A DNA stretch of 64,000 nucleotides. Origin: Aquimarina sp. U1-2. Its GTDB lineage: Bacteria > Bacteroidota > Bacteroidia > Flavobacteriales > Flavobacteriaceae. The position numbers and the translations under genes were made by a program. The stretch is taken from positions 1-64,000 of the forward strand of contig NZ_JAGKIK010000012.1 of assembly GCF_017897595.1 (NCBI RefSeq), read 5' to 3'. The stretch's first letter is position 1. Every line of letters begins with the position of its first letter. Shown piece after piece: positions 42,221 to 51,405 of this stretch. Under the pieces are notes generated by a model. That model was not told the origin of the DNA and did no database searches. It worked only from the letters and a program-made list of their open reading frames with translations.

Positions 42221-43267
42221 TTATCTTGGTATTTCAACAGATTGAAGGATCATCTCAATAACGTTTTCGGCAGTCATCCCTTCCATTTCGCGTTCTGGAG
42301 AAAGAATGATACGATGACACAGCACCGGGAACAGTGCTTTTTTAATATCTTCTGGAGTAACAAAATCTCTACCTTGTATAGCAGCAAAAGCCTTTGATGC
42401 ATTCATCACAGCAATAGATGCTCTCGGGGAACCACCCAGGTATAAATGAGGATGTGTTCGGGTTTGGGTAACAATCTCTGCGATATATCCTAAGATTTTT
42501 TCTTCTACTAGTACCTCTTGCGTTTTTGCTTTAAATTCTTTCAGTTTTTGAGGAGTGAGCACAGCGTCAATAATTTCTAACGGCTTTTGTGTTTTTCGCT
42601 CATGATGTGTTTTTAAAATATTCACTTCGTCTTCCAATTCTGGATACCCTACCTTAATTTTAAACAGAAACCTATCCAATTGAGCTTCGGGTAGCGCATA
42701 GGTCCCTTCTTGTTCGATTGGGTTTTGTGTAGCCAGTACCATAAAAGGTTGATCCATTGGATAGCGAATACCGTCGATAGTTACCTGGCGCTCTTCCATA
42801 ACTTCAAATAAAGCTGCCTGAGTTTTGGCAGGAGCACGATTGATTTCGTCTATAAGTACCATATTAGAAAAAATAGGTCCTTTTTTAAATTCAAAATCAT
42901 TTGTTTTCATATGAAGTACCGAAGTTCCTAATACATCGCTTGGCATAAGGTCTGGTGTAAATTGAATTCTATTAAACTCTGTATCCAGGGTTTTTGCAAA
43001 TAATTTGGCGGTAATGGTTTTTGCAATTCCGGGAACACCTTCGATCAAAACATGACCATTAGACAACAGGGATACGATGAGTAATTCGATAAAGTCATGT
43101 TGCCCTACAATGACTTTTGCTAGCTGTGTTTTAAGTTTTTGTGTAATGTCTTGTAGCTCGCTTAAATCTATTCGATTTTTAAAATCCAGGTTTTGATTTG
43201 TGGGGGTATTTTCAGAAAAACCTTTAGGATTCATAGGATTTGTAGTTTCTTCGTTTTCCATTGTCAT
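42221..43267 (-). CDS. MoxR-family AAA+ ATPase
   Basis: 348 residues. Walker A G-V-P-G-I-A-K-T (77-84), Walker B V-L-I-D-E-I-N-R (about 133-140), sensor 1 A-T-Q-N-P-I-E-Q-E-G-T (about 176-186) and the arginine-finger region D-R-F-L-F-K (about 195-200) are all intact. These chaperone-like ATPases remodel or load cofactors onto partner proteins, usually the DUF58/VWA products next door. Start ATG-ACA-ATG; the first ATG is used. Confidence 0.95.
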   Translation of the reverse strand: MTMENEETTNPMNPKGFSENTPTNQNLDFKNRIDLSELQDITQKLKTQLAKVIVGQHDFIELLIVSLLSNGHVLIEGVPGIAKTITAKLFAKTLDTEFNRIQFTPDLMPSDVLGTSVLHMKTNDFEFKKGPIFSNMVLIDEINRAPAKTQAALFEVMEERQVTIDGIRYPMDQPFMVLATQNPIEQEGTYALPEAQLDRFLFKIKVGYPELEDEVNILKTHHERKTQKPLEIIDAVLTPQKLKEFKAKTQEVLVEEKILGYIAEIVTQTRTHPHLYLGGSPRASIAVMNASKAFAAIQGRDFVTPEDIKKALFPVLCHRIILSPEREMEGMTAENVIEMILQSVEIPR

Positions 43268-43284
43268 CTTTTATACATATGAGA

Positions 43285-44496
43285 TTATACTCGATTTTTA
43301 AAATTGGTAATGAGATGGTATAGTTTCATGAGCTCTTCTTTTTCTATAGTTTGTTTTTTGTAGAGTTCATTAAAATATTTAAATAAAGCCTTAGTCGTTC
43401 TTAGGTCATTATTACTTCTCGCAGCAATGTCGATTAGCGTTTTCTCGTCTAGATTATCTGTGGGGATACGTAGGGTTTGGCGTACATAGTCTAAAAATAA
43501 CAAATATTGCTTGGTCGCTATTTCTTTATGTTTTTGCTTTTCAAAATACATTCCGCTTATCGTTCTGGTAAATGCTAAAGTTTGATTTTTTAAGGGCGAA
43601 AGTATCGGAATGCTGCGTTGTTTCCTTTTACCTTCAAAAAGAACAAATAAAACAACTCCAATAAGCACCACGTAATAAGCCCACTTTAAATAACGGTTGT
43701 TTAACAGGAGATAAAGGGGAGAGGTGTAAAATGTTTTTCCGTTTTTGTAATAATTATCCCAAAGTATTTTTTCTGAAGGTAAAATATAGGCTAAAACGTT
43801 TTGAGTATATTGAAAATTTTGATCTTTAAGCATAAAATAATTTCCAAAGGCTTCAGGAAACATATGTAAAAAAATATAACCAGTTCCAAATCCCTGTTTG
43901 ATGTAATTGATATGAGGTGTCGTTATTTTTAATGTATCATTATACAATTGCGCAACTCCGAGTGCCTTAGTATAACAGGTATCAACAGCACTAAAATACG
44001 AGTTTGATATATCTCGATCGTATAAAAATGGAGTTTTACCGGCAAGCGAAGTGTTACTTAACGCAACCATAGGTTTTGTAGACATACGATCCAAAGACAG
44101 CAAATAATCACTATTCAATTTTAATGTATCCAAGAGTTTGGGTTCCATAGTTTTTGACGATATGAATAAGGTATTCCCTCTCGCTACCCATGCCAATAAT
44201 TTATAGAGTTCGTCCTCTCCAAAAGTAATGGTTTCATTAACAAAAATATACGTTCCAGAAACAGTGTCGTTATCAAATAGAAACTCGTAGGGCGGACTAT
44301 TAATTTCTTTTAAATTATCATCATCAATACCTTCTTTTATACTGTTATAGACGACAAAAGTACCCAGAGGAATTTTATCAACTTTTGCATAGCTGGGAAA
44401 CCAGTTAATGGGTTCGGGTTCGTTGGCCTCTAGAAATGTAACTACACCCACGGCGATTACAAAAAGTACGATTAGTAGTTTAGCCATTTTACTCAT
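43285..44496 (-). CDS. DUF4350 domain protein
   Basis: 403 residues. One N-terminal membrane segment (about 6-22), an extracytoplasmic DUF4350 region (about 38-255) with P-L-G-T-F-V-V-Y-N-S-I, and a second membrane helix (about 272-290) followed by a cytoplasmic helical tail. The DUF4350 fold is glutamine-amidotransferase-like without proven activity. It lies between the DUF4129 and MoxR genes with 4- and 17-bp gaps. Confidence 0.88.
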   Translation of the reverse strand: MSKMAKLLIVLFVIAVGVVTFLEANEPEPINWFPSYAKVDKIPLGTFVVYNSIKEGIDDDNLKEINSPPYEFLFDNDTVSGTYIFVNETITFGEDELYKLLAWVARGNTLFISSKTMEPKLLDTLKLNSDYLLSLDRMSTKPMVALSNTSLAGKTPFLYDRDISNSYFSAVDTCYTKALGVAQLYNDTLKITTPHINYIKQGFGTGYIFLHMFPEAFGNYFMLKDQNFQYTQNVLAYILPSEKILWDNYYKNGKTFYTSPLYLLLNNRYLKWAYYVVLIGVVLFVLFEGKRKQRSIPILSPLKNQTLAFTRTISGMYFEKQKHKEIATKQYLLFLDYVRQTLRIPTDNLDEKTLIDIAARSNNDLRTTKALFKYFNELYKKQTIEKEELMKLYHLITNFKNRV

Positions 44497-44500
44497 AGTG

Positions 44501-45244
44501 TCAATTTTGTATATGGCGGGTTATCGACTGAAATTCTTTTTCGGCCTTTAAGTATGATTGTTTATTGACCTCAAAACTTCCGTACCAAATATAATCGTAC
44601 AATTTGGTAATTAGTTGAAATTGTTGTTGTAATGAAGTATCTTTTAGTTCTTTGCTATATTCTTCATTGGTTTTTTGAGATTCCCATCGAATTAGATCAA
44701 CCTCAGACAATTTTTTGAGCACCAATAAATAGTAATATCGAATAGCGAGTCTATAATTATTGTTTTGTAATGCCTGTTGAATAAGTTCTTGAATGTCTTG
44801 ATTGTGTATAATATCTTCATCCTCGGTAAGTAGTATTTGTGCAGGGGGTTGTTTTTCAAGGAGTATCTCTGAGGGGTTTACTTTTGAAAACAACCAAACA
44901 AGCAATATCAATACGGCGGCTACGATCAAGTATGGAAAGATCGTTAAAAAAAACAACCAAAATCCTGTGATTTCACCAGCCAATATCCATTTAAAAAATC
45001 TTCTAAAAAGCTGATGTATCCATCTTTTAAACCGTGTCCACCAAGTGTCTGCCTCTTGATACTCTGTGTACTGAAAATCCTTTTGTTGGCGGTATTCATC
45101 AAGCTCTTTTTCATCGAATTTCTGAATTTCTTGATAAGAATCAAGATCATATACAACTTCTTGGGGTACATTATGCACACTATCTTGTGGCTGTGCGGCT
45201 ACAAAAAAAGCTGAAAATAGGAATAAACAATAAAAGACTTTCAA
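44501..45244 (-). CDS. DUF4129 domain protein
   Basis: 247 residues with a TTG start (no in-frame ATG nearby); the signal peptide ends F-F-V-A-A-Q. A membrane helix lies at about 98-122. The cytoplasmic DUF4129 domain (about 150-245) has R-L-A-I-R-Y-Y-Y-L-L-V-L-K-K-L (about 165-179) and D-Y-I-W-Y-G (about 218-223). Function unknown; always met in MoxR/DUF58/SpoIIM clusters like this one. Confidence 0.88.
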   Translation of the reverse strand: MKVFYCLFLFSAFFVAAQPQDSVHNVPQEVVYDLDSYQEIQKFDEKELDEYRQQKDFQYTEYQEADTWWTRFKRWIHQLFRRFFKWILAGEITGFWLFFLTIFPYLIVAAVLILLVWLFSKVNPSEILLEKQPPAQILLTEDEDIIHNQDIQELIQQALQNNNYRLAIRYYYLLVLKKLSEVDLIRWESQKTNEEYSKELKDTSLQQQFQLITKLYDYIWYGSFEVNKQSYLKAEKEFQSITRHIQN

Positions 45245-45277
45245 AAGCGCGTTACATTTAAGTTGTTTTTGTTAACA

Positions 45278-46156
45278 TCAGGATTGAGTACCTAGTTTGT
45301 CTATTTGTTCTAATGCACCTGTAGCATATTTTCTTTCATTTAAATTAAAGTAGATAAAAGCCGAAGAAATTACAGTAACCGTATACAAAACATACTTAGC
45401 CGCTGATGCCAATGTGCTCAATACAATAAAAACCCAGTCGATCATGGCATATGGGTCTGATAAACTTCCTTCTGATGCAGCAGTAAAGGTTTTGGTTAAG
45501 CCGTAAACTGTAGCGGGAATAGAAAATATTAATCCGATAACCCAGATAAGAAGGGCAATCACAAACAACGTTGCAAAGGTGATCCACCATTCATTTTTAA
45601 CCAACTGAAAACTTTCGCTTATTGAGTCTGAGATGCTAACATTTCGAAAAATCATGATGGCAAATACCAGACTCATAGGTACATATAAGTAAATCCCTGG
45701 TAAAATACAAAGTGCAAACCCAAACATCATGATAAGTCCAGAAATTAAACCAAGTGCAAGAATATTACCAAAATCTTTTTTGACACCTTGTATAACGAGA
45801 CTAGAATCTACTGCTCCTTTATGTTCAATATAAACTTTTATGTAGTTAAGAACACTTCCGAAGAATAAACCATAGCATACCACCGCCAGAATTAACATCA
45901 ATCCTAATGAAATCATAAAACTACCAGAGTTCGTTAATTCTCCTTTGCTTAAGCTAACAGGGTCGAAAACGGCTGTAGATGTATACGTATAGTAAGCAGA
46001 TGCAGCTAACAGTAACACGAATGGCAATCCGCTGGTTTTTATAAGTACTGTAAAAAGCGATTTACCTTCTTGTCTTATAAAGGCAAAAGTATCACTTAAG
46101 ATTTCGCCTAGCTCTCGCTTCTTTTTAAATAGTATATAATTGGTATTCGTATTCAT
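45278..46156 (-). CDS. Multi-pass membrane protein of the MoxR cluster
   Basis: 292 residues with about six membrane segments (about 32-55, 78-105, 130-160, 160-185, 198-230, 245-275). It resembles the membrane domain found with glycerophosphodiester phosphodiesterases and in DUF4013-like proteins, but no catalytic domain is attached. It overlaps the SpoIIM gene stop by 4 bp (ATGA), so translation is coupled. A role in assembling the cluster complex is inferred from conserved neighbourhood only. Confidence 0.8.
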   Translation of the reverse strand: MNTNTNYILFKKKRELGEILSDTFAFIRQEGKSLFTVLIKTSGLPFVLLLAASAYYTYTSTAVFDPVSLSKGELTNSGSFMISLGLMLILAVVCYGLFFGSVLNYIKVYIEHKGAVDSSLVIQGVKKDFGNILALGLISGLIMMFGFALCILPGIYLYVPMSLVFAIMIFRNVSISDSISESFQLVKNEWWITFATLFVIALLIWVIGLIFSIPATVYGLTKTFTAASEGSLSDPYAMIDWVFIVLSTLASAAKYVLYTVTVISSAFIYFNLNERKYATGALEQIDKLGTQS

Positions 46157-47112
46157 TTTTTTGATTTGTTATACAGTTGCCTTGGATAGATTACATAATA
46201 AAATAGTATAAGGCTCAAAGATCCTAAAATAATAAAAATCGCCAACACATCAGGCATTTCGGTATGTCGAGTTACAAAACCTTCTAAAAATCCGGCTACG
46301 ATAAAAAACGGTATCGTACTTATTACAATCTTTAATCCCGATGTAACACCTCGAACAAAAGAAGTGAGTCGGGTATATGTTTTTGGAAATAAAATAGAAT
46401 TACCCACTACAAGACCTGCACAACCTGCAATAATAATTACAGAAATCTCTATAGTACCATGAATCCAGATGGTACGCACACTTTCCCATAGTAAGCCTTT
46501 GTCATAAAAGAAATATTGAAAAGACCCTAACATGATAAAGTTTTGCATTAGCATATAAACTGTACCTATCCCAAACAATATACCGAGTATAAAACAATTT
46601 AAGGCCACACGTATATTATTGATAGTAATACCTAAAAACATATCGGTTTCTCCCATTTGTTTATAAACAGCCATAGGATCACCTTTTTCAATATTATCTA
46701 GAGTCATATTTACATAGCGATCTCCTAAAATTGATCTTACAAAAGCTCCATCTGTAGCCGAAGAGTAGCTCCCGATAGCTGTAAACAGTATTGCGACCAA
46801 AAAGGTGATAAGCAGTAATTTTTGATGTTGATAAAACTCTAGCGGAAACTCTTTGACCCAGAAAGAATATAGCCTGTTCTTCTTTTCCTTTTTAGTTTTG
46901 TAAATTTTTTGATGCGCGCTCGAGGCGAGACCATTTAAATAAAATAATGTCTGGCTATTGGGATAAAAGGTCTGCGCATAACTAAGGTGGTCGGTAATTT
47001 CTATGTATAAGTCAGCAAGATCATCTGGTTCCATCATCGCATTATTCACCAGAACACTTTCAAATTTTAACCATTTAGCTTTATTTTGCTTCACAAAAGC
47101 TGCCTCGCGCAT
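46153..47112 (-). CDS. SpoIIM-type (stage II sporulation M family) membrane protein
   Basis: 319 residues. A cytoplasmic N-terminal part (1-95) is followed by five to six membrane helices. Family hallmarks are the N-x-x-x-A-x-x-x-F-x-x-G-I segment (N-N-I-R-V-A-L-N-C-F-I-L-G-I, about 163-176) and H-G-T-I-E-I-S-V-I-I-I-A-G-C-A-G (about 214-229). No sporulation is implied in flavobacteria; here it is the first gene of the MoxR-DUF58 operon, divergent from the RDD gene with 36 bp between. Confidence 0.92.
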   Translation of the reverse strand: MREAAFVKQNKAKWLKFESVLVNNAMMEPDDLADLYIEITDHLSYAQTFYPNSQTLFYLNGLASSAHQKIYKTKKEKKNRLYSFWVKEFPLEFYQHQKLLLITFLVAILFTAIGSYSSATDGAFVRSILGDRYVNMTLDNIEKGDPMAVYKQMGETDMFLGITINNIRVALNCFILGILFGIGTVYMLMQNFIMLGSFQYFFYDKGLLWESVRTIWIHGTIEISVIIIAGCAGLVVGNSILFPKTYTRLTSFVRGVTSGLKIVISTIPFFIVAGFLEGFVTRHTEMPDVLAIFIILGSLSLILFYYVIYPRQLYNKSKK

Positions 47113-47148
47113 GTAGTATAAATTAAGAAGCTCAAAGAAACATAATTA

Positions 47149-47865
47149 ATGGATAATTTTCAAATAGAAACTGCTCAAAATGTGAGTATACAGCAAAATG
47201 CTGCGGGGATAGGAGAGCGTATCTTAGCTTATATCATCGACTTATTAATTTTGGTTAGCTATTTCTTGATTGCTGCTTTTATAACGGGAGTCATTACTTC
47301 AGGTCTTCAAGATTCCTGGGTGCTATGGTTGATTCTGGGGATTCCTATCTTTTTATATTTTTTGTTATGGGAAACGTTCTGGAACGGTAGAACACCGGGT
47401 AAAGCTGCTTTAAAAATTAAAGTAGTTCGATTAGATGGCTCACGACCTACATTCTCTAATTATCTGATTCGATGGTTGCTTAGGTTACTTGACATCACAT
47501 TGGCATCAGGTGGTGTCGCCATTGTTACTATTTTACTCACAGGCAAGGGGCAACGTCTAGGCGATATGGCTGCGGGTACTACTGTTATAAGTGAGCGACA
47601 AAAGGTTCGATTTAACCAAACTATCCTGGTAGATATTCCTGAAGATTATACCCCAGTGTATCCTCAGGTTACCGTTTTTAGTGATGCTGAAATTCGAACT
47701 ATAAAAACGCTATATACCGAAGCGAAAAGAGATGGGGCTCATCATGTGATCCTCGAACTTTCAAAAAAAATAAGTACTATCATGAAAGTAGCACCGCAAG
47801 AAAAACCATTGTACTTCATCGACAGGGTTATTGCAGATTATAATTATTATACGCAACGTTTGTAG
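47149..47865 (+). CDS. RDD-family membrane protein
   Basis: 238 residues. Three membrane segments in the RDD domain (about 25-150) with G-E-R-I-L-A-Y-I-I-D (about 22-31), W-N-G-R-T-P-G-K-A-A-L-K-I-K-V-V (about 75-90) and the R-L-G-D-M-A-A-G-T (about 135-143) signatures, then a soluble C-terminal domain. The family function is unknown, with some members linked to Na+/H+ exchange. It is divergent from the SpoIIM gene and belongs to the same conserved cluster. Confidence 0.92.
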   Translation: MDNFQIETAQNVSIQQNAAGIGERILAYIIDLLILVSYFLIAAFITGVITSGLQDSWVLWLILGIPIFLYFLLWETFWNGRTPGKAALKIKVVRLDGSRPTFSNYLIRWLLRLLDITLASGGVAIVTILLTGKGQRLGDMAAGTTVISERQKVRFNQTILVDIPEDYTPVYPQVTVFSDAEIRTIKTLYTEAKRDGAHHVILELSKKISTIMKVAPQEKPLYFIDRVIADYNYYTQRL

Positions 47866-47944
47866 TGGTTTTTGGTGTTGAGTTTGTTTGTCTGTTGGTC
47901 TTTGAGTTTTTGAGTTTCAGAGTTTCAGAGTTTTATAGTTTTAG

Positions 47945-48060
47945 AGTTTCAAAGAATCTGAGTTTTTGAGTTTTTGAGTTTCAGAGTTTCAAAGAATCTG
48001 AGTTTTTGAGTCTGTTAGTTTTTGAGTTTCAAAGAATCTTAGTTGCTCTGTTTCTAAGTT
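47945..48060. repeat. Tandem repeat with 40-bp period
   Basis: AGTTTCAAAGAATCT occurs at 47945, 47985 and 48025, exactly 40 bp apart, within a wider low-complexity stretch of TTTGAG/TTTCAG words (47878-48060). No coding frame. Confidence 0.85.
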
Positions 48061-48333
48061 TTTATTACCTGAATTTAACAATTTGCATAGCCAGCCAAGA
48101 GAAGTTTTTTATGGATTTAGAGGGGTTATTTGTTCACGCAGAAGAGGTGTTTATATATCTATCGGGGTGAAGCTCGAATACATTTTGGGTCATATCTAGG
48201 TCAATCTTTAATGATGAATGTAAAATGTAAAAGTTTAAAGTAAAAGTTAGAAGTTTAAAATATATAAAAACCAAATCCTAATTTCTGAGACCAGAAACCC
48301 GAGACCTAAAGAAATATAAAATGTAAAATTTTA

Positions 48334-48382
48334 AACCTAAAACCTAAAACCTAAAACCTACAACCTAACACCTAAAACCTAT
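48334..48382. repeat. Seven copies of a 7-bp unit (AACCTAA)
   Basis: Seven heptamers, most AACCTAA, run from 48334 to 48382. The last contains the stop codon (TAG on the minus strand) of the peptidyl-prolyl isomerase gene, so the tract butts against that gene. The adjacent DNA (48200-48330) is low-complexity too. Confidence 0.9.
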
Positions 48383-49137
48383 TGTACCACGTCTGCTTTG
48401 ATAAAGATATTTTCTAACGGCCATTCACTACCATCGACAGGAACATTCGAAATTTGATCTACAACTGGCATGCCTTTGACCACTTTACCGAAAATAGTAT
48501 GTTCACCATCCAGATGTTTGGCTCCGTTTTTGGCAACTACTATAAAAAATTCATAAGGAGTAGAACGATTGGCCGGATTGTCAACCCACTGCTTCGAAAG
48601 TGCTACAGCACCACGAACGTGTTGTAAGTTTTTTACAGGTTCTTGCGGAATGGTATAGTCTCCTAACTCGAAGCGCTTATTGGCCATTTGCTGCCGATCA
48701 CTATTTCCCCCTTGAATTACAAATCCTTTGGCTACGCGATAGAAAAAGGTTTCGTCAAAATAACGTTGCTTCACTAAGTATATGAAATTAGCTCTATGGA
48801 TTGGTGTTTCTTTGTAGAGCTGAATATCAATATTCCCAAATTTTGTAGTAATACGCACCAGAGTTTCAGGATTTTTCTCGCCGTACTCCTGCATAAACGC
48901 TCTCAAATTGTCATTGGTAAGCTTAAATGGTGCTTTGGTAGATGTATTTGTTTCAGTATTTAAATTTTTTACAGCATCGGGTTTCAAGATGTTTTTTGTA
49001 ATGCTGGTGTCACCTTTAGAAAAATTAGTTGTTTCTGGTGTGGCGCTCTTCTTATTTTTTTTAGAATGTGTATCTTCACAATTGCAGAATAGCATTAGTA
49101 TTGCGAAAAAGAAAAAAACAAATCGAATAGATGACAT
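48379..49137 (-). CDS. Cyclophilin-type peptidyl-prolyl cis-trans isomerase, exported
   Basis: 252 residues. Hydrophobic signal with Cys at 18 and 20 (F-C-N-C), probably a lipoprotein although the lipobox is not canonical. A polar linker (about 21-80) precedes the cyclophilin domain (about 88-250) with F-Y-R-V-A-K-G-F-V-I-Q-G-G (about 132-144), F-F-I-V (about 197-200) and H-T-I-F-G-K-V (about 215-221). It catalyses proline isomerisation in exported proteins. Its start overlaps the divergent Nudix start by 7 bp. Confidence 0.92.
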   Translation of the reverse strand: MSSIRFVFFFFAILMLFCNCEDTHSKKNKKSATPETTNFSKGDTSITKNILKPDAVKNLNTETNTSTKAPFKLTNDNLRAFMQEYGEKNPETLVRITTKFGNIDIQLYKETPIHRANFIYLVKQRYFDETFFYRVAKGFVIQGGNSDRQQMANKRFELGDYTIPQEPVKNLQHVRGAVALSKQWVDNPANRSTPYEFFIVVAKNGAKHLDGEHTIFGKVVKGMPVVDQISNVPVDGSEWPLENIFIKADVVQ

Positions 49138-49775
49138 TTGAAACTTTTAAAGATTTAATTCCAAAAATAAAGAAAATGTCGGTACCTGGAGCGTCTTCAC
49201 ACTTTATAATGGTGCCTGAAATGAGGACTCAGGAGCTCAATACCATTAAAATTGAAGAAAGAAATCCACGACACGCCGCCGTAATGATGCTTTTATACCC
49301 TAAAGATGAACAAACCCATATTGCCTTGATTTTGAGACCAGAGTATGAAGGAGTACATTCAGGACAAATTGCGCTCCCGGGAGGAAAAGCCGAAACCTAC
49401 GATTCAAGTTTTACAGCAACTGCCCTTAGGGAGACTCAAGAAGAGATAGGTGTTATGACAACTACGGTCGATGTACTAAAATCGTTGACAAAAGTATACA
49501 TACCTCCATCTAATTTTTGGGTGCATCCGTTTTTGGGTTGGACAAAAAGCAGACCTGATTTCGTATTACAAAAAGAAGAAGTAGCCAAGGTTATCGAAGT
49601 CCCACTGTTAGAATTATTAAGTGATCATACGGTTAGTACACAAATTTTATCTACATCTTATGCTCAAAATGTAAAGGTACCTTCCTTTAAACTAAATGAT
49701 TATATTGTTTGGGGGGCTACCGCGATGATGTTAAGCGAGCTTAAAATTTTTATAAAGACATTACTAGAACAATGA
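49131..49775 (+). CDS. Nudix hydrolase, CoA-pyrophosphatase type
   Basis: 214 residues. The Nudix box reads G-G-K-A-E-T-Y-D and then T-A-L-R-E-T-Q-E-E-I-G (about 83-108), preceded by S-G-Q-I-A-L-P-G-G-K, the UPF0035 signature of CoA diphosphatases (NudL type). It would cleave CoA or its derivatives to 3-5-ADP and phosphopantetheine. It shares its first bases with the start of the opposite cyclophilin gene (ATGACAT), so its promoter must lie inside that gene. Confidence 0.92.
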   Translation: MTFETFKDLIPKIKKMSVPGASSHFIMVPEMRTQELNTIKIEERNPRHAAVMMLLYPKDEQTHIALILRPEYEGVHSGQIALPGGKAETYDSSFTATALRETQEEIGVMTTTVDVLKSLTKVYIPPSNFWVHPFLGWTKSRPDFVLQKEEVAKVIEVPLLELLSDHTVSTQILSTSYAQNVKVPSFKLNDYIVWGATAMMLSELKIFIKTLLEQ

Positions 49776-49780
49776 TTTTG

Positions 49781-49788
49781 TATCTTTG
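49781..49788 (+). promoter_or_regulatory. -7 box of the acyltransferase gene
   Basis: TATCTTTG is an exact TAnnTTTG match just after the Nudix stop and 30 bp before the ATG at 49818, so the acyltransferase has its own promoter. Confidence 0.6.
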
Positions 49789-49817
49789 CCCTTCTAAATA
49801 CAACCGGTTTTTTGAGT

Positions 49818-50621
49818 ATGGGATTATTTAAAAGAAATCCATTTGGTCATATATTATTTTTGAAAACCTGGCTTATCCGTATCATGGGAGCCATTACACA
49901 TAGACGTTACCGAGGTTTTAATGAATTACAAATAGAAGGAAGCGAAATTTTTAAAGATTTGCCCGACCAAGGTGTACTTTTCGTTTCGAACCATCAAACC
50001 TATTTTGCTGATGTGGTGGCTATGTTTCATGTATTTAATGCAAGTTTGAGTGGAAGAACTGATTCTATCAAAAATATAGGGTATCTCTGGAAACCAAAAT
50101 TGAATTTGTATTATGTTGCTGCCAAAGAAACTATGAAAGCGGGATTACTTGCAAGAATATTGGCTTATGCCGGTGCCATAACCGTAGAGCGCACCTGGAG
50201 AGAAAAAGGTCAGGATATCAACAGACAAGTAAAAATGAGTGATATTACCAATATAAAAAGAGCGCTAGAAGATGGGTGGGTGATAACGTTTCCGCAGGGC
50301 ACTACAAAACCGTTCAAACCTATTCGTAAAGGTACTGCTCATATTATAAGACAATATAAACCTATTGTAATCCCGATTGTTATTGACGGATTTAGAAGGT
50401 CTTTTGATAAAAAAGGAGTTGTTATCAAGAAAAAAGGGATCTTACAATCCATGGTCATTAAACCTGCTCTTGATATCGATTATGATAATGATTCTATAGA
50501 TGATATTGTAGAAAAGCTAGAATATGCCATTGAACAGCATCCTTCTTTTTTAAAGGTAATCCCACAAGAAGAATTAGAGGCAGCAGAAGAACTGAACAAG
50601 AAGCGGCAGTGGGAGTATTGA
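49818..50621 (+). CDS. 1-acyl-glycerol-3-phosphate acyltransferase family protein
   Basis: 267 residues from the ATG at 49818 (an upstream TTG at 49812 is less likely). The PlsC-type acyltransferase domain spans about 30-215. The catalytic motif reads N-H-Q-T-Y-F-A-D, an H-x5-D in place of the usual H-x4-D, and the second motif F-P-Q-G-T-T-K-P-F stands for F-P-E-G-T-R. Both variants are, as I recall, shared by flavobacterial relatives, so the protein may act on another acceptor, such as in lipid or ornithine-lipid synthesis. The gene follows the Nudix gene and has its own promoter. Confidence 0.88.
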   Translation: MGLFKRNPFGHILFLKTWLIRIMGAITHRRYRGFNELQIEGSEIFKDLPDQGVLFVSNHQTYFADVVAMFHVFNASLSGRTDSIKNIGYLWKPKLNLYYVAAKETMKAGLLARILAYAGAITVERTWREKGQDINRQVKMSDITNIKRALEDGWVITFPQGTTKPFKPIRKGTAHIIRQYKPIVIPIVIDGFRRSFDKKGVVIKKKGILQSMVIKPALDIDYDNDSIDDIVEKLEYAIEQHPSFLKVIPQEELEAAEELNKKRQWEY

Positions 50622-50649
50622 TCGCATTTTTCTAATAGAGTCCTGTAGA

Positions 50650-51405
50650 TCATTCTAACCATAATTTAAAATCTTTGACACGTTCGCGAGCTACAATAAT
50701 TTCATGTTCATTAAAGTGATTTAATTTTACCTGTAGCCTCGAATTTGTATACGATATAATATCTTTTATAGCATTTATGTGTATAAAAAACTTGCGATTT
50801 ACCCTAAAGAATTGTTTAGGATTCAGCTCTTCTTCTAGGGCTTCAAGAGTATTGTCAATTAAATAATTTCTCTTCTCATTTGTATAAAGATAAGTTCCTT
50901 TGTTTTCAGAATAAAAACACTCTATATCATCTACAGAAAATAGCTTGAGATGTTGTCCCACCTTTGCAGTAAACCTTTCTTTGTATACTCGGTCCATAGG
51001 GTTTACTAGCAATTTCTTAATGTCTTCAAAATCGACCTGTAACTGTTGTTTTTCGGGTAATTGCTCTTTATATTTTTGAACCGCTCTTTCTAATTCTTCA
51101 TCATCTATCGGTTTAAGAAGATAGTCGATGCTATTGAGTTTAAAAGCTTTGAGAGCATATTCATCGTAGGCGGTTGTAAATATAATCGCACTTTTTATGG
51201 TGAGGTTATCAAAAATCTCGAAAGATAAGCCATCACTCAATTGAATATCCAAAAAGATAAGATCAGGATGTTGGTGGTTGCTAAACCATTCTATAGATTC
51301 TTGCACAGAATGAAGCATCGTGTGTACTTCAATTTGTAAATCACCAAGCATCCTGCTTAACCGTCGAGCAGCTGGTTTTTCATCTTCGATAATAATTACG
51401 TTCAT
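50650..51405 (-). CDS. LytTR-family response regulator
   Basis: 251 residues. Receiver domain (1-120) with E7-D-E9, phosphoacceptor D53 in F-L-D-I-Q-L and K in L-L-K-P-I-D. LytTR DNA-binding domain (about 150-250) with F-F-R-V-N-R-K-F-F-I-H (about 199-209). It is the regulator of the LytS-like kinase at 52318-53694. The kinase and regulator are separated by the 2TM gene and by an inserted four-helix-bundle gene. Confidence 0.95.
   Translation of the reverse strand: MNVIIIEDEKPAARRLSRMLGDLQIEVHTMLHSVQESIEWFSNHQHPDLIFLDIQLSDGLSFEIFDNLTIKSAIIFTTAYDEYALKAFKLNSIDYLLKPIDDEELERAVQKYKEQLPEKQQLQVDFEDIKKLLVNPMDRVYKERFTAKVGQHLKLFSVDDIECFYSENKGTYLYTNEKRNYLIDNTLEALEEELNPKQFFRVNRKFFIHINAIKDIISYTNSRLQVKLNHFNEHEIIVARERVKDFKLWLE

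Noticed and set aside
48334-48382. AACCTAA heptamers as telomere or CRISPR-like repeat
   Set aside because: The units are contiguous without spacers and end inside a gene stop codon, so this is a simple tandem tract.
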